Below, one piece after another: positions 43,853-52,037 of a stretch of 64,000 nt of DNA. Below the pieces are notes generated by a model. That model did not search any database. It saw nothing but the letters and a program-made list of their open reading frames with translations, and was not told where the DNA came from. Source of the stretch: Ignatzschineria rhizosphaerae (GTDB taxonomy: Bacteria; Pseudomonadota; Gammaproteobacteria; Cardiobacteriales; Wohlfahrtiimonadaceae); NCBI RefSeq assembly GCF_022655595.1, contig NZ_CP093379.1, positions 864,501-928,500 of the forward strand, in the 5' to 3' direction. A program made the position numbers and the translations under genes. The number at the start of each line of letters is the position of its first letter. The stretch's first letter is position 1.

Positions 43853-46357
43853 TTATTGGCAAATAATGTTATTAAGGGATTCAGGATCATTTTGTTTAAT
43901 TGTAAATTGGCAGGATTCTTCTTTTCCCCATTTTAATTGATAACGAGCCTGTTTGTTGATGCCCGAAAGATAAGCCATTCCTTCTTCTGAAACCATAGAG
44001 ATTTCACGCTCAAAATTATCATTGTGATAGACCATTGATCCAAATGGTGGATAATTGCCATTGGCAAGCATGATCTTGACGATTGCTTTTCCTCCGGTAA
44101 CAGGATTCGTGCTTCGATAGGCGATTGCCCCATCTGATACCGCAAGCTTAAAAACAGAGTTTTGGATTTCAACTTCTGAAGGGAGATTATCGTTATCAAT
44201 TTTGTAGGTTAATGGATAATAAGCAGAGACATTATGAATCCCAGCAAGTCCAAAAATATTGGTTGCAGCGCTAGAGTTTTCAATATGGACCCCTGAAACT
44301 CCACCATCGATAATGATTCTTGCTGAATCATTATAAACTCTAGGGTTTGTTGCAATTCCATGTTGAGTAATTGTTATAGAGCTATCAAGTCCCAAAGTCG
44401 CTCTTTGATTATCTTTAGCATATTCAGCAGTAGCATAGACTCTTCCGTAACGAGAAGTATTATCGATAGAGGCATTCAGGCTATACTCATTACCGCCGCT
44501 ATAATCGGGTCTACGATAAGCACGAGTTCCCACAGTAAAGTAATCTGAAAAATTGTTTTTATTATAATAATTGTAATAAGTCACATCATGGCTCTGCTGA
44601 CGGGTGAGATCACTGTAACTGCTATTATAGTGCACTCTATTGCGAGAATTCTTACCTAAAGGAATCGTGACATATAGGGCAAAGCGATTCTCCTTATCTT
44701 GTGTATATCCTGCATCATTACGAGAATAGGAAAAGGTAATTGAAGAGCCATCAAGATAGCCTGTGCGAAAGTGCTTATTAAAAGAAGCATTATAATATTC
44801 TGATGAGTTTTTCCCCCAATAACTATTTTTAGAGATTGACAGCGAAATTGAGCTGGAAATAGAGGGGATGTTTTGGGATAGGCTTAAAGTAAAACGGTTT
44901 TTCTCTCGATTGATATTCCGCGTTGTCTGATTTTGTTTAAGATAGATATAATTTTGCATAGTTGTATAGCCATCGGTTGAATGAACGGCTGATAGCGATA
45001 ATGTTGAATATCTAAAAAAACGTTTAGAATAATTGATGCGATAACGCTCACCATGAAATGATTCCTTTTCATAAGCACTATTTTTAGCGTGTGTTATATC
45101 AAAAGAGAGGGCGCCAAAGAGGCCAAGATTCATTCCTAGACCTAGATTATAGCTTTGATACTTTCCATTACTTGTTAACATAATACCTTCTAAGAGTGAG
45201 AAGGTATTTGTAAGACCAATAGAGCTATCAAAAGAGAGTGCATTACCATAATCGCTATTTTTATTGTTATTGAGTGGCGAGATTTTACCAATATTAGCAG
45301 CATAGCGAATATCGCCTTTACGAGTTAAAAAGGGAACATTAGCAATATCAACTTGATAACGCTGAGTTTGTCCATTGTCTTCTTCTACTGTTACATCAAC
45401 AGGCCCACTAAAACCAGATGGAAGATCTGTAATAGAGAAGGGACCTGGCGGAACTTGGATTGTTCTAATAACACTACCATATTGTCTAAGAGTTACTATG
45501 GCATTAGAGTTTGCAAGGCCTGTAATTTCAGGGGCATATCCTCTTAAATAGGATGGCTTCATCTGTTCATCGCTAAAGAGACTTATCCCTTTAAAGCGAA
45601 AAGTATCAAATAGATTGCTCTTGGTGTAGAGTTCACCGACATATAATTTTGAGTTTAGAGAACCAATATCAGTAAAGGCATAAATTTTATCCCATTCAAA
45701 ATGACCTTCAGAATCTTTTCTAGAATATTGATAATCGGCTCTTACTCTAAATCTACCAAAATTTGCGCCCACTGTTCCGTAACTACTGAGGTTTTTGTTG
45801 CTGGTATAAGCCCCGTAACGTTTACGCCTATCGTGTGAAGAGATAAGACTATAATCAAAAATAATACCAGCAATACCATGGTCTCTTGCGCTTACGGGTG
45901 CCCAGCTTGTATCAATATTTTCAATATATTTATGGGGAAAAGCAAGATGTAGTTCATTATTTTGTCCTGAGAAGTTAATTTTAATATCAGGATCATCTGT
46001 AGTAAGAATAGGGCAATTATCCTTACGAGTATTTGAAAATTTAAGATCTCGTTGTTTTAGCGGTAATTCATCAAGAATATTTTGCGTAAAACAAAAACTG
46101 ATTTCCTGATCAATTGTTGCAAGTTCAATACGTTGATTTTGATGAGTGAGAGTATCATTAACATAGATATCCGCATAATAGAGGCCATTATATTGATTTG
46201 TAGGCCCTGAGAATTGGCTAAGATCAATGTTAGTTTCACCTAAATCGGCAAACATTTTTTCATCAAATTCAAAAGCCTTCAAACTATGGCTGTTGGAAAG
46301 TATGAGAAAACTTGAGAAAAAGAGTGTATAGAGAGAGTTTTTAATCAAAAGCCGCAT
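43853..46357 (-). CDS. Outer-membrane fimbrial usher
   Basis: An approximately 834-residue FimD/PapC-family usher, the pore that assembles and secretes the fimbria. Visible parts are the N-terminal domain (FEFDEKMFADLG), the long beta-barrel with plug region (GFSGPVDVTVEEDNGQTQRY), repeated barrel strands, and the C-terminal domain (GGKAIVKIMLANGNYPPFGS and CQFTIK). The start is taken at the ATG at 46357 because the signal peptide MRLLIKNSLYTLFF begins there and the earlier in-frame GTG (46384) lies inside a hairpin. It is followed 36 bp later by the chaperone gene and preceded by a subunit gene and strong hairpin. Confidence 0.92.
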   Translation of the reverse strand: MRLLIKNSLYTLFFSSFLILSNSHSLKAFEFDEKMFADLGETNIDLSQFSGPTNQYNGLYYADIYVNDTLTHQNQRIELATIDQEISFCFTQNILDELPLKQRDLKFSNTRKDNCPILTTDDPDIKINFSGQNNELHLAFPHKYIENIDTSWAPVSARDHGIAGIIFDYSLISSHDRRKRYGAYTSNKNLSSYGTVGANFGRFRVRADYQYSRKDSEGHFEWDKIYAFTDIGSLNSKLYVGELYTKSNLFDTFRFKGISLFSDEQMKPSYLRGYAPEITGLANSNAIVTLRQYGSVIRTIQVPPGPFSITDLPSGFSGPVDVTVEEDNGQTQRYQVDIANVPFLTRKGDIRYAANIGKISPLNNNKNSDYGNALSFDSSIGLTNTFSLLEGIMLTSNGKYQSYNLGLGMNLGLFGALSFDITHAKNSAYEKESFHGERYRINYSKRFFRYSTLSLSAVHSTDGYTTMQNYIYLKQNQTTRNINREKNRFTLSLSQNIPSISSSISLSISKNSYWGKNSSEYYNASFNKHFRTGYLDGSSITFSYSRNDAGYTQDKENRFALYVTIPLGKNSRNRVHYNSSYSDLTRQQSHDVTYYNYYNKNNFSDYFTVGTRAYRRPDYSGGNEYSLNASIDNTSRYGRVYATAEYAKDNQRATLGLDSSITITQHGIATNPRVYNDSARIIIDGGVSGVHIENSSAATNIFGLAGIHNVSAYYPLTYKIDNDNLPSEVEIQNSVFKLAVSDGAIAYRSTNPVTGGKAIVKIMLANGNYPPFGSMVYHNDNFEREISMVSEEGMAYLSGINKQARYQLKWGKEESCQFTIKQNDPESLNNIICQ

Positions 46358-46377
46358 AGGAATTTTTATATGAAAAG

Positions 46378-46406
46378 GAAGCACTCTATAGGTAATAGAG
46401 TGCTTC
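46378..46406 (-). terminator. Strong intercistronic hairpin between subunit 6 and usher
   Basis: GAAGCACTCTAT pairs perfectly (12 bp) with ATAGAGTGCTTC across a 5-nt loop. On the minus strand it is followed by CTTTTC, so it may act as a partial terminator or 3' stabiliser, raising subunit over usher expression. Confidence 0.6.
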
Positions 46407-46440
46407 GTAAGTCGTTGTCAATAATGTATAAATGACTACC

Positions 46441-46974
46441 TTATTTATAAGAAGCAGTGAAATTTACAGTTGTGGAGATAGGACCAGGGATGATCTCGCC
46501 TTCCGCAATTCGAGCAACGCGAGCTTTAGTGACAAATTTAGTAACTGTATCATTTGAGGTGATTTCTGGAGAGCTAATAGGTGTTACTGTACCTGATCCT
46601 GGAACCTTCTGTCCCGCAATTTCAATTTCTATACCGACATTTTCATTTGTTGTGCTGTCCCAGTAAACATCATTTTTTGATGCGGGATTACCCTCAAGTT
46701 CCAGTTCGATAAATGCTGTAGACTGTCCTTCCCCAATCCCAAGGTAGCAGTTTGAAAAGGTGATAGCACTGTTTGTATTACTCCATGTTGTAGGCTGACC
46801 AACCTGCTTTAATTCTCCTATATTAATAGGGTTTAAGGTGATTGAATCAGCCTTAACTTCACATTCAGAAGTTTTAATAATTGTACCTGTAATATTGAAA
46901 GTCCCACTGATTTGTGCTTGAGCGAAGGTCGTAGATAATAGTAGTGCCGAAAGGGCTAATGTAATTTTTTTCAT
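46441..46974 (-). CDS. Fimbrial subunit (paralogue 6)
   Basis: A 177-residue secreted pilin-like protein. The signal peptide ends AQAQ; Cys residues in TSECEVKAD and SNCYLGIGE would form the subunit disulfide. Late blocks KARVARIAEGEIIPGPISTT and VNFTASYK match the other subunits, with penultimate Tyr for the donor-strand or chaperone contact. It lies directly upstream of the usher. An IS481-like element separates it from the five upstream subunits, so its transcription may now depend on a promoter in the element or in its 127-bp leader. Confidence 0.8.
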   Translation of the reverse strand: MKKITLALSALLLSTTFAQAQISGTFNITGTIIKTSECEVKADSITLNPINIGELKQVGQPTTWSNTNSAITFSNCYLGIGEGQSTAFIELELEGNPASKNDVYWDSTTNENVGIEIEIAGQKVPGSGTVTPISSPEITSNDTVTKFVTKARVARIAEGEIIPGPISTTVNFTASYK

Positions 46975-47100
46975 TAATAATACCTCTTTTTAGTATAAAA
47001 AATATCTCTAAAAAACTAGATGACATGAAATGTTTATCACTAGTTATATGGATGAGAATTTAATGTTGATTAAATTCAATAATATGTAGGATTTTATCGC

Positions 47101-47940
47101 GTTGTTTACAGTATTAGGAGAAAATACTGTTATGAATATCCATCGAAAAACAAAATTAACGCCGTTTCATCGAGAAGAGATTTGGCGATTACATCATCAA
47201 GAAAAATTTACCGTAACCTATCTAGCTGAGCGTTTTATGGTAAGCAGACCTACGATCTATAAAGTACTAAAACAAGGTAGATTGAACTTGTTTGTGCCAT
47301 TAGCTAGTAAAAATGAACGTTATAGAACAATTAAGTATGGCATTAAACGTCTTGCAAAGATTGAAAAATCTATTGAAGAGAAACTTAAAAAGAGGGCTAA
47401 ACGTTATAACAAAAACTATCCTGGCGAGATGGTCCATGTGGATACTAAACGGCTCCCTCTTTTAAAAGGAGATCTTAAAAATCGCACTAGAGAGTATTTA
47501 TTTGTAGGAATTGATGATTTTTCAAGAGAACTTTATGCCGGTATTTATCCTGATAAATCACAGTTTAGTGCTGCTGAATTTCTTCGATGGGATCTGTTAG
47601 AACAGTGTCCCTATACTGTAGAATGCACCTATTCGGATAATGGTCGTGAGTATAAAGGTACATCAGAACATGCCTTTGTCGAAATGTGTCTAACACATAA
47701 GATTAATCAAAAGTTTACAAAGCCAGCTTGCCCTCAAACGAATGGAAAAGCAGAAAGAGTCATTCGAACACTCATGGAAATGTGGCATAATCAGGAAGAG
47801 TTTATCAGTTCAGATGATCGGAAAAAGAAGCTAAAACGATTTTTGAACTATTACAACACAGTAAAACCTCATAAGGGTATTAATGGTTTAACGCCTTATG
47901 AAGTTTTAGAAAATTATTTTAACACTGAAGTGTAAACAAC
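47101..47940 (+). mobile_element. IS481-like insertion sequence (about 840 bp)
   Basis: Perfect 10-bp terminal inverted repeats GTTGTTTACA (47101-47110) and TGTAAACAAC (47931-47940) bound one transposase gene. The TAA stop of the transposase lies inside the right repeat. No clear target duplication was found. It sits between fimbrial subunit genes 5 and 6, in the opposite orientation to the operon. The element is short for the family. Confidence 0.8.
47132..47935 (+). CDS. IS481-like DDE transposase
   Basis: A roughly 267-residue DDE transposase. The N-terminal helix-turn-helix is seen in LTPFHREEIWRLHHQEKFTV and AERFMVSRPTIYKVL. The integrase core has EMVHVDTKRLPLL (first Asp), CTYSDNGREYKG (second Asp) and QTNGKAERVIRTLMEMW (Glu), ending YYNTVKPHKGINGLTPYEVL. 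The ATG at 47132 follows a GGAG; the frame extends upstream to a TTG in the left inverted repeat. It appears intact. Confidence 0.88.
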   Translation: MNIHRKTKLTPFHREEIWRLHHQEKFTVTYLAERFMVSRPTIYKVLKQGRLNLFVPLASKNERYRTIKYGIKRLAKIEKSIEEKLKKRAKRYNKNYPGEMVHVDTKRLPLLKGDLKNRTREYLFVGIDDFSRELYAGIYPDKSQFSAAEFLRWDLLEQCPYTVECTYSDNGREYKGTSEHAFVEMCLTHKINQKFTKPACPQTNGKAERVIRTLMEMWHNQEEFISSDDRKKKLKRFLNYYNTVKPHKGINGLTPYEVLENYFNTEV

Positions 47941-47971
47941 CCGCCGATTTCTAACAAATAATAGCAATGAG

Positions 47972-48508
47972 TTAATAAAATGATGCTGTGACATTAATAG
48001 GGACAGAGAAACTCCCTGTTTCTATTTCACCTTCAGCAATGTTAATAATTTGGGCCGAAAAAAACGCTTGGTAAACCTGCTGATTAGGAGTAGCTTTAAA
48101 ATCGAAGTAGGTACCTGTACTAGGTCTAATTAGCCTCCCTTTTAACGGTTCTATTAGTTTGATTGCTAAGAGATTAGCGTTAGGTTTATTTAGGATGCTC
48201 CAATATGCCTCATTAGGGGAGGGTTCTCCTGGTTCTATTTCTAAATATAATGATGAAATAGTACCGCCCTCAGGTAAATTAATAGAGCAGTTGTACAGGG
48301 AAATAAAGGCGAGTTGAGTAATACTTTTCCCTCCTGGTTTTTCTAAATCTTTCATTTCAATTTCCCCAAAACTTATATCTGGAGCACTAATTTGGCAAAA
48401 GGATTCAGGAAGTATTTCACCATTAATTTCAAAAGAACTATGATCTTGTGCCGGCGTCATATTTACCGATGCTAATAAAGTGATCAATAATAAACTGAGT
48501 TTTTTCAT
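47972..48508 (-). CDS. Fimbrial subunit (paralogue 5)
   Basis: A 178-residue secreted pilin-like protein. It shares with its neighbours the opening SSFEINGEILPESFCQISAP, a second Cys in LYNCSINLPEGG, the block LEIEPGEPSPNEAYWSILNK, and the late INIAEGEIETGSFSVPINV strand ending TASFY. It is most similar to paralogue 4, with which it shares GEPSPNxxYWSxLNKPNA, so the pair look like a recent duplication. An IS481-like element lies directly downstream. Confidence 0.8.
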   Translation of the reverse strand: MKKLSLLLITLLASVNMTPAQDHSSFEINGEILPESFCQISAPDISFGEIEMKDLEKPGGKSITQLAFISLYNCSINLPEGGTISSLYLEIEPGEPSPNEAYWSILNKPNANLLAIKLIEPLKGRLIRPSTGTYFDFKATPNQQVYQAFFSAQIINIAEGEIETGSFSVPINVTASFY

Positions 48509-48534
48509 ATTTTTTCCTGATTATTAAGCAATAA

Positions 48535-49068
48535 TCATTTAAAGGACGCTTTATAATTAATGGGGATCATGATTTGGCCTGAATCAATTTTGCCTTCAGC
48601 AATATTTATAATTTGTGCGTTCATAGTTATGTTGTATTGTTGAGACGAGTTTTCATACATGGTAATGCTTATTTCTCCGCCTGAAGGAGGGATTTTTTGT
48701 CCATCAATGCGTAAAGATATCCCTAAATGATCTGCATTTGGCTTATTAAGAGTACTCCAGTATTGAGGATTTGGAGAGGGTTCTCCGGGTTCTATAGTTA
48801 GATTAAATTGTGCAGTACTTCCTCCACCAGGTATTAATGAAAGATCGCAATAGTGAAGCTCAATATTTTTTGTGACACTAAAACTACTATTCCCTAATTT
48901 TTCTAACTTTTGAGAGTCATGAGTTCCAAGTTCAATGCTAGGAATATAGATGTCGCATATTCTTTCAGGGATAATTTCACCATTTATTTGAAATGAGCCA
49001 CCGTTTTGAGCGTGAGTAACGGTGATTGAGGCAAATAACATCATTAATAGTAAGTTAAACTTTTTCAT
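48535..49068 (-). CDS. Fimbrial subunit (paralogue 4)
   Basis: A 177-residue secreted pilin-like protein. SFQINGEIIPERICDIYIPS opens the mature part; the second Cys is in LHYCDLSLIPGGG. TIEPGEPSPNPQYWSTLNKP is nearly the same as in paralogue 5. QIINIAEGKIDSGQIMIPIN ends in YKASFK. It is part of a run of five subunits with 11-33 bp gaps and no other gene between, so they are surely one transcript. Confidence 0.8.
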   Translation of the reverse strand: MKKFNLLLMMLFASITVTHAQNGGSFQINGEIIPERICDIYIPSIELGTHDSQKLEKLGNSSFSVTKNIELHYCDLSLIPGGGSTAQFNLTIEPGEPSPNPQYWSTLNKPNADHLGISLRIDGQKIPPSGGEISITMYENSSQQYNITMNAQIINIAEGKIDSGQIMIPINYKASFK

Positions 49069-49095
49069 TTTTTATCCTTATTTATTGATCTCTAT

Positions 49096-49623
49096 TTATC
49101 GGTAGCTACCAACAACGTGAATATTCTTGTGAATGTTTCTAGGCTTAATATCTTGAGCTGTGCCTGCGACATGTACTAATCTTGCTTTAACTTCTAAATT
49201 GGCTGAACCATTAACGATGGGGGTATATGGCTCAGGAAGAATAGGGTCAATACCCGTAGGTGGAACAATACCTCCCCCCATTACAAACTCTAAATAGACA
49301 TAAAAAGAATCAATATTCCAGTAGCGTTGGTGCATTCCGGGTACAGAATCAGGAATTACAGACCAAGCAACATATGAGATAGGGTGCCCTTCTGTAACAG
49401 ATAGGTCACAGTTTGTAAGTGAGAGGTTTCCCATACCCCATGGCGCACTGTTGTTAACAATTTGTTCAATTGTGGCAGAGACGTCGATATTCATTTGTCC
49501 CCCAATTTGGCAACGTTGATCAGAGGTGATTTCTCCCTCTACTTGAAATGAACTACTATTTTGTGCGTAGCCTAATGACATTGTGAGAGTCACAAGAGAG
49601 AAGATATAGAGGAGTTTTTTCAT
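49096..49623 (-). CDS. Fimbrial subunit (paralogue 3)
   Basis: A 175-residue secreted pilin-like protein with signal peptide ending GYAQ. Cys residues are in DQRCQIGGQ and LTNCDLSVTEGH. The middle is the most divergent of the set (VIPDSVPGMHQRYWNIDSFY and GGGIVPPTGIDPIL). The late segment LEVKARLVHVAGTAQDIKPR replaces the usual AEGE motif and the end is IHVVGSYR. It is probably a subunit with a specialised place in the fimbria. Confidence 0.75.
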   Translation of the reverse strand: MKKLLYIFSLVTLTMSLGYAQNSSSFQVEGEITSDQRCQIGGQMNIDVSATIEQIVNNSAPWGMGNLSLTNCDLSVTEGHPISYVAWSVIPDSVPGMHQRYWNIDSFYVYLEFVMGGGIVPPTGIDPILPEPYTPIVNGSANLEVKARLVHVAGTAQDIKPRNIHKNIHVVGSYR

Positions 49624-49656
49624 AGGTGATTTCCTTAGATGATGAATCCGTATAAA

Positions 49657-50187
49657 TTATTTAAATTCGATTCTAAAATTAATGCCTAAATTGAATTCTT
49701 CAGGTATTACTTCTTCTTGAGAGATTCGTAGTAATCGGGCTTCAGCATTAAAAATTAGCCCATTTTTACCTATCGGTTGAGGGGATAATGTCGCCCCACT
49801 AGGGGGTATTTTGATATTATTGATGATAAGTTCTATCCCTAGTGCGCTGTTTTTTTCGCCAATACTCCAATAGTTGAGATTTCCGGTTGGAGTCCCTTCT
49901 TCTATGTGTAAATGGGCTGATGGGGATTCAATACTTCCTTCAATAGAGAATTGGCAATTATAGAGCTGGATAATGGTTGTTTGGCTTCTTGCGGCAATCA
50001 CATGCATTGATTTGAGGCGATCCGTAGTAATTGCTGGAATTACTATAGATTCGGTTCTCATATTACACGTACGATGTACGGGGTTATTTTCATCTATTTC
50101 ACTGTTAAAAGTCGCAAATCGTTGGGCTGAGGCGAAAGTAGAAAGTAGTGTTAGTAGTATTAATGGAAAAGTAACATAATTTTTCAT
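49657..50187 (-). CDS. Fimbrial subunit (paralogue 2)
   Basis: A 176-residue secreted pilin-like protein with signal peptide ending ASAQ. Cys residues are in VHRTCNMRTES and LYNCQFSIEGS. EEGTPTGNLNYWSIGEKNSA and IPPSGATLSPQPIGKNG are shared features of the set, and the end is GINFRIEFK. It begins 11 bp after paralogue 1. Confidence 0.77.
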   Translation of the reverse strand: MKNYVTFPLILLTLLSTFASAQRFATFNSEIDENNPVHRTCNMRTESIVIPAITTDRLKSMHVIAARSQTTIIQLYNCQFSIEGSIESPSAHLHIEEGTPTGNLNYWSIGEKNSALGIELIINNIKIPPSGATLSPQPIGKNGLIFNAEARLLRISQEEVIPEEFNLGINFRIEFK

Positions 50188-50198
50188 TATTAAAATAT

Positions 50199-50726
50199 CT
50201 ATTTATAATCAATCATGTAGTCAATTGGTACACGAATACCATCGCCCGGCGCAATAGCTCCCTCTTTAATTCTTACGAGTCTTGCTTGAGTTTTAAATTC
50301 TGCATAACCACTAGTAATCTCTTTTGGGGGGATATTATTGGGGGTACTTGCAGAAATAAGCATTTCATCAATTTGTAATTCGATTCCTAGAGGGCCACTA
50401 ACAGATCCATTATTTACCCAATAATCATGTCCACTTGAAGTGCTTGATAGAATGCGAAGATTAACAGAAGATTTTTTTTCCTGACCTACTATGCCAATAG
50501 TGCATTCGGTTAAGGCAATAGAACTATAACCCCAATCCCCATGATCTTTAATATTGCTTAATTGGTTCAGATTGGTATCAGGGATTAGAATATCGTTAGC
50601 ATTAACGATACAGATGGTTTCAGGTGATATAATTTTGCCATTAATGTCAAATGAGCTATGAGTCTGCGCATAGCTTAATAATGGCATTAAAAGTAATGAG
50701 CTTATTGCAAGTATTAACTTTTTCAT
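50199..50726 (-). CDS. Fimbrial subunit (paralogue 1, first gene of the locus)
   Basis: A 175-residue secreted pilin-like protein with signal peptide ending SYAQ. SSFDINGKIISPETICIVNA opens the mature part and LTECTIGIVGQEK holds the second Cys. LRILSSTSSGHDYWVNNGSV and QARLVRIKEGAIAPGDGIRV lead to the end IDYMIDYK. As the promoter-proximal gene it may be the most abundantly made subunit. The 399-bp A+T-rich gap upstream should contain the promoter of the locus. Confidence 0.8.
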   Translation of the reverse strand: MKKLILAISSLLLMPLLSYAQTHSSFDINGKIISPETICIVNANDILIPDTNLNQLSNIKDHGDWGYSSIALTECTIGIVGQEKKSSVNLRILSSTSSGHDYWVNNGSVSGPLGIELQIDEMLISASTPNNIPPKEITSGYAEFKTQARLVRIKEGAIAPGDGIRVPIDYMIDYK

Positions 50727-51125
50727 GAATATATAGTCCTGATATTTATAATAATGCTATTTTAGCTTTATTTTAATATTTTATAATTATCAGTATGTTA
50801 CAGGTAATATCAATAAATTCCATAAAATGTGTTAATAAACTATTGATTTTTATCAATTTTACACATCTATTTGAACGATAATCGTTTATTGTTTTATTTT
50901 AGATTAATTAATTTCAATTATTAATTAAGTCTTAATTTACTATATGGAGTGAGATTTATTTTGTGTTGTTTTTATAGACTATTAGATATCTTGGTTAAGA
51001 GAATTTTCTCTCAACCCTTATATAGGTTGAAATAGCCCCTCAAGTTAAGAGGATATTAGTTCAATAGGCTTACTGTGAGATAGCTTAAAAATATTTGAAT
51101 TATCATCAACATTATTGTTCTATGA
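50727..51125. other. Upstream region of the fimbrial locus
   Basis: About 400 bp of very A+T-rich sequence between the first fimbrial gene and the AraC-type regulator. It should hold the fimbrial promoter on the minus strand. No invertible-element repeats or long homopolymers that would indicate phase variation were seen. Confidence 0.4.
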
Positions 51126-51902
51126 TTAGTGAGATTGTCGATAGCGATCTGGCGTCATGCCGGAAATATTTTGAAACATCGCAATAAAGCTAGAAGCAGA
51201 GCGATAGCCCACAGAAAAGGCAATCTCTTCTACTGTTAAGCCTTTTTCAAGTAGGGAGGCGGCATGGATAAAGCGTAAACGAGCGCACCACTCACTAAAG
51301 CTCATTCCAAGCTCTTTTTGAAAATAGCGAGCTAATGTTCTTTCCGTCGTGAAGACTTTACCCGCCCACTCTTGTAGCGTGAGGCGTAAAGAGGGATCAA
51401 TTTCTAGTGCCTCTAAAATAGGTTTGAGTAGTTTATGATCTGAGTCGGGAAGATAGGTATTGTCGATCATCGCATCTTGTAATTCATCAATTAAGACTTG
51501 AGAGCGGCGAAAATCCCGGTCGCTTGTGGGCAGAAAGACCTCTTTTTTAAAAAAGTCATCAATAATGGTTCTCGCAATGGGGGTTAGTGTTATGAGCGAA
51601 GGGGCTTTAGGGAGTTTTTTAGCTTCTTTTTGGCAGATATTGATCGAGCGAAATTTAGCTGCTTTTTGACTATAACAAGCATGCTCACACTGTGGCGGAA
51701 TCCAAATAGCAAAGCCACGTGGCGAGATAAACCTTTCGCCTTTCACCTCTAAGGTAATTACGCCTTTATCAACATCAATCAATTGCCCCCAATCATGAAG
51801 ATGAGGATGGTATTCGCTAGCACCATTAATATTTTCATCAACCAGCATAATAAGGCGATTAGGATGATAATTAAAAGATTGTAATGGTTGCTGTTGCATC
51901 AT
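51126..51902 (-). CDS. AraC-family transcriptional regulator with cupin sensor
   Basis: A 258-residue regulator. The N-terminal half is a cupin-type sensor (HPHLHDWGQLIDVDKGVITL and FAIWIPPQCEHACYSQ). The C-terminal AraC domain has two helix-turn-helix units: LTLQEWAGKVFTTERTLARY and LTVEEIAFSVGYRSASSFIA, ending FQNISGMTPDRYRQSH. The layout resembles E. coli NimR, which controls a neighbouring exporter. It is divergent from an EamA-type transporter gene and probably controls it. It could also act on the fimbrial locus on its other side, but nothing in the sequence shows this. Confidence 0.85.
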   Translation of the reverse strand: MMQQQPLQSFNYHPNRLIMLVDENINGASEYHPHLHDWGQLIDVDKGVITLEVKGERFISPRGFAIWIPPQCEHACYSQKAAKFRSINICQKEAKKLPKAPSLITLTPIARTIIDDFFKKEVFLPTSDRDFRRSQVLIDELQDAMIDNTYLPDSDHKLLKPILEALEIDPSLRLTLQEWAGKVFTTERTLARYFQKELGMSFSEWCARLRFIHAASLLEKGLTVEEIAFSVGYRSASSFIAMFQNISGMTPDRYRQSH

Positions 51903-52001
51903 GATAATAAAACTCCTATGAAGCTCATCATTGTCTGAATAACGAGAAAAAGTGTCCGAATTTCAGTATATAGATCATATAAGACACATTATACTATTGC
52001 T

Positions 52002-52020
52002 TCTAATGAAAATCATTAAC
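52002..52020. promoter_or_regulatory. Fur-box-like site between the AraC regulator and EamA transporter
   Basis: TCTAATGAAAATCATTAAC matches 15 of 19 positions of the Fur consensus GATAATGATAATCATTATC. It ends 17 bp before the transporter start codon, within the shared divergent promoter region. Confidence 0.5.
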
Positions 52021-52037
52021 ATTTAATAGGAGCTGTA

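Noticed and set aside
50727..51125. Invertible promoter for fimbrial phase variation
   Set aside because: No pair of inverted repeats flanking a promoter-sized segment and no recombinase gene next to the locus.
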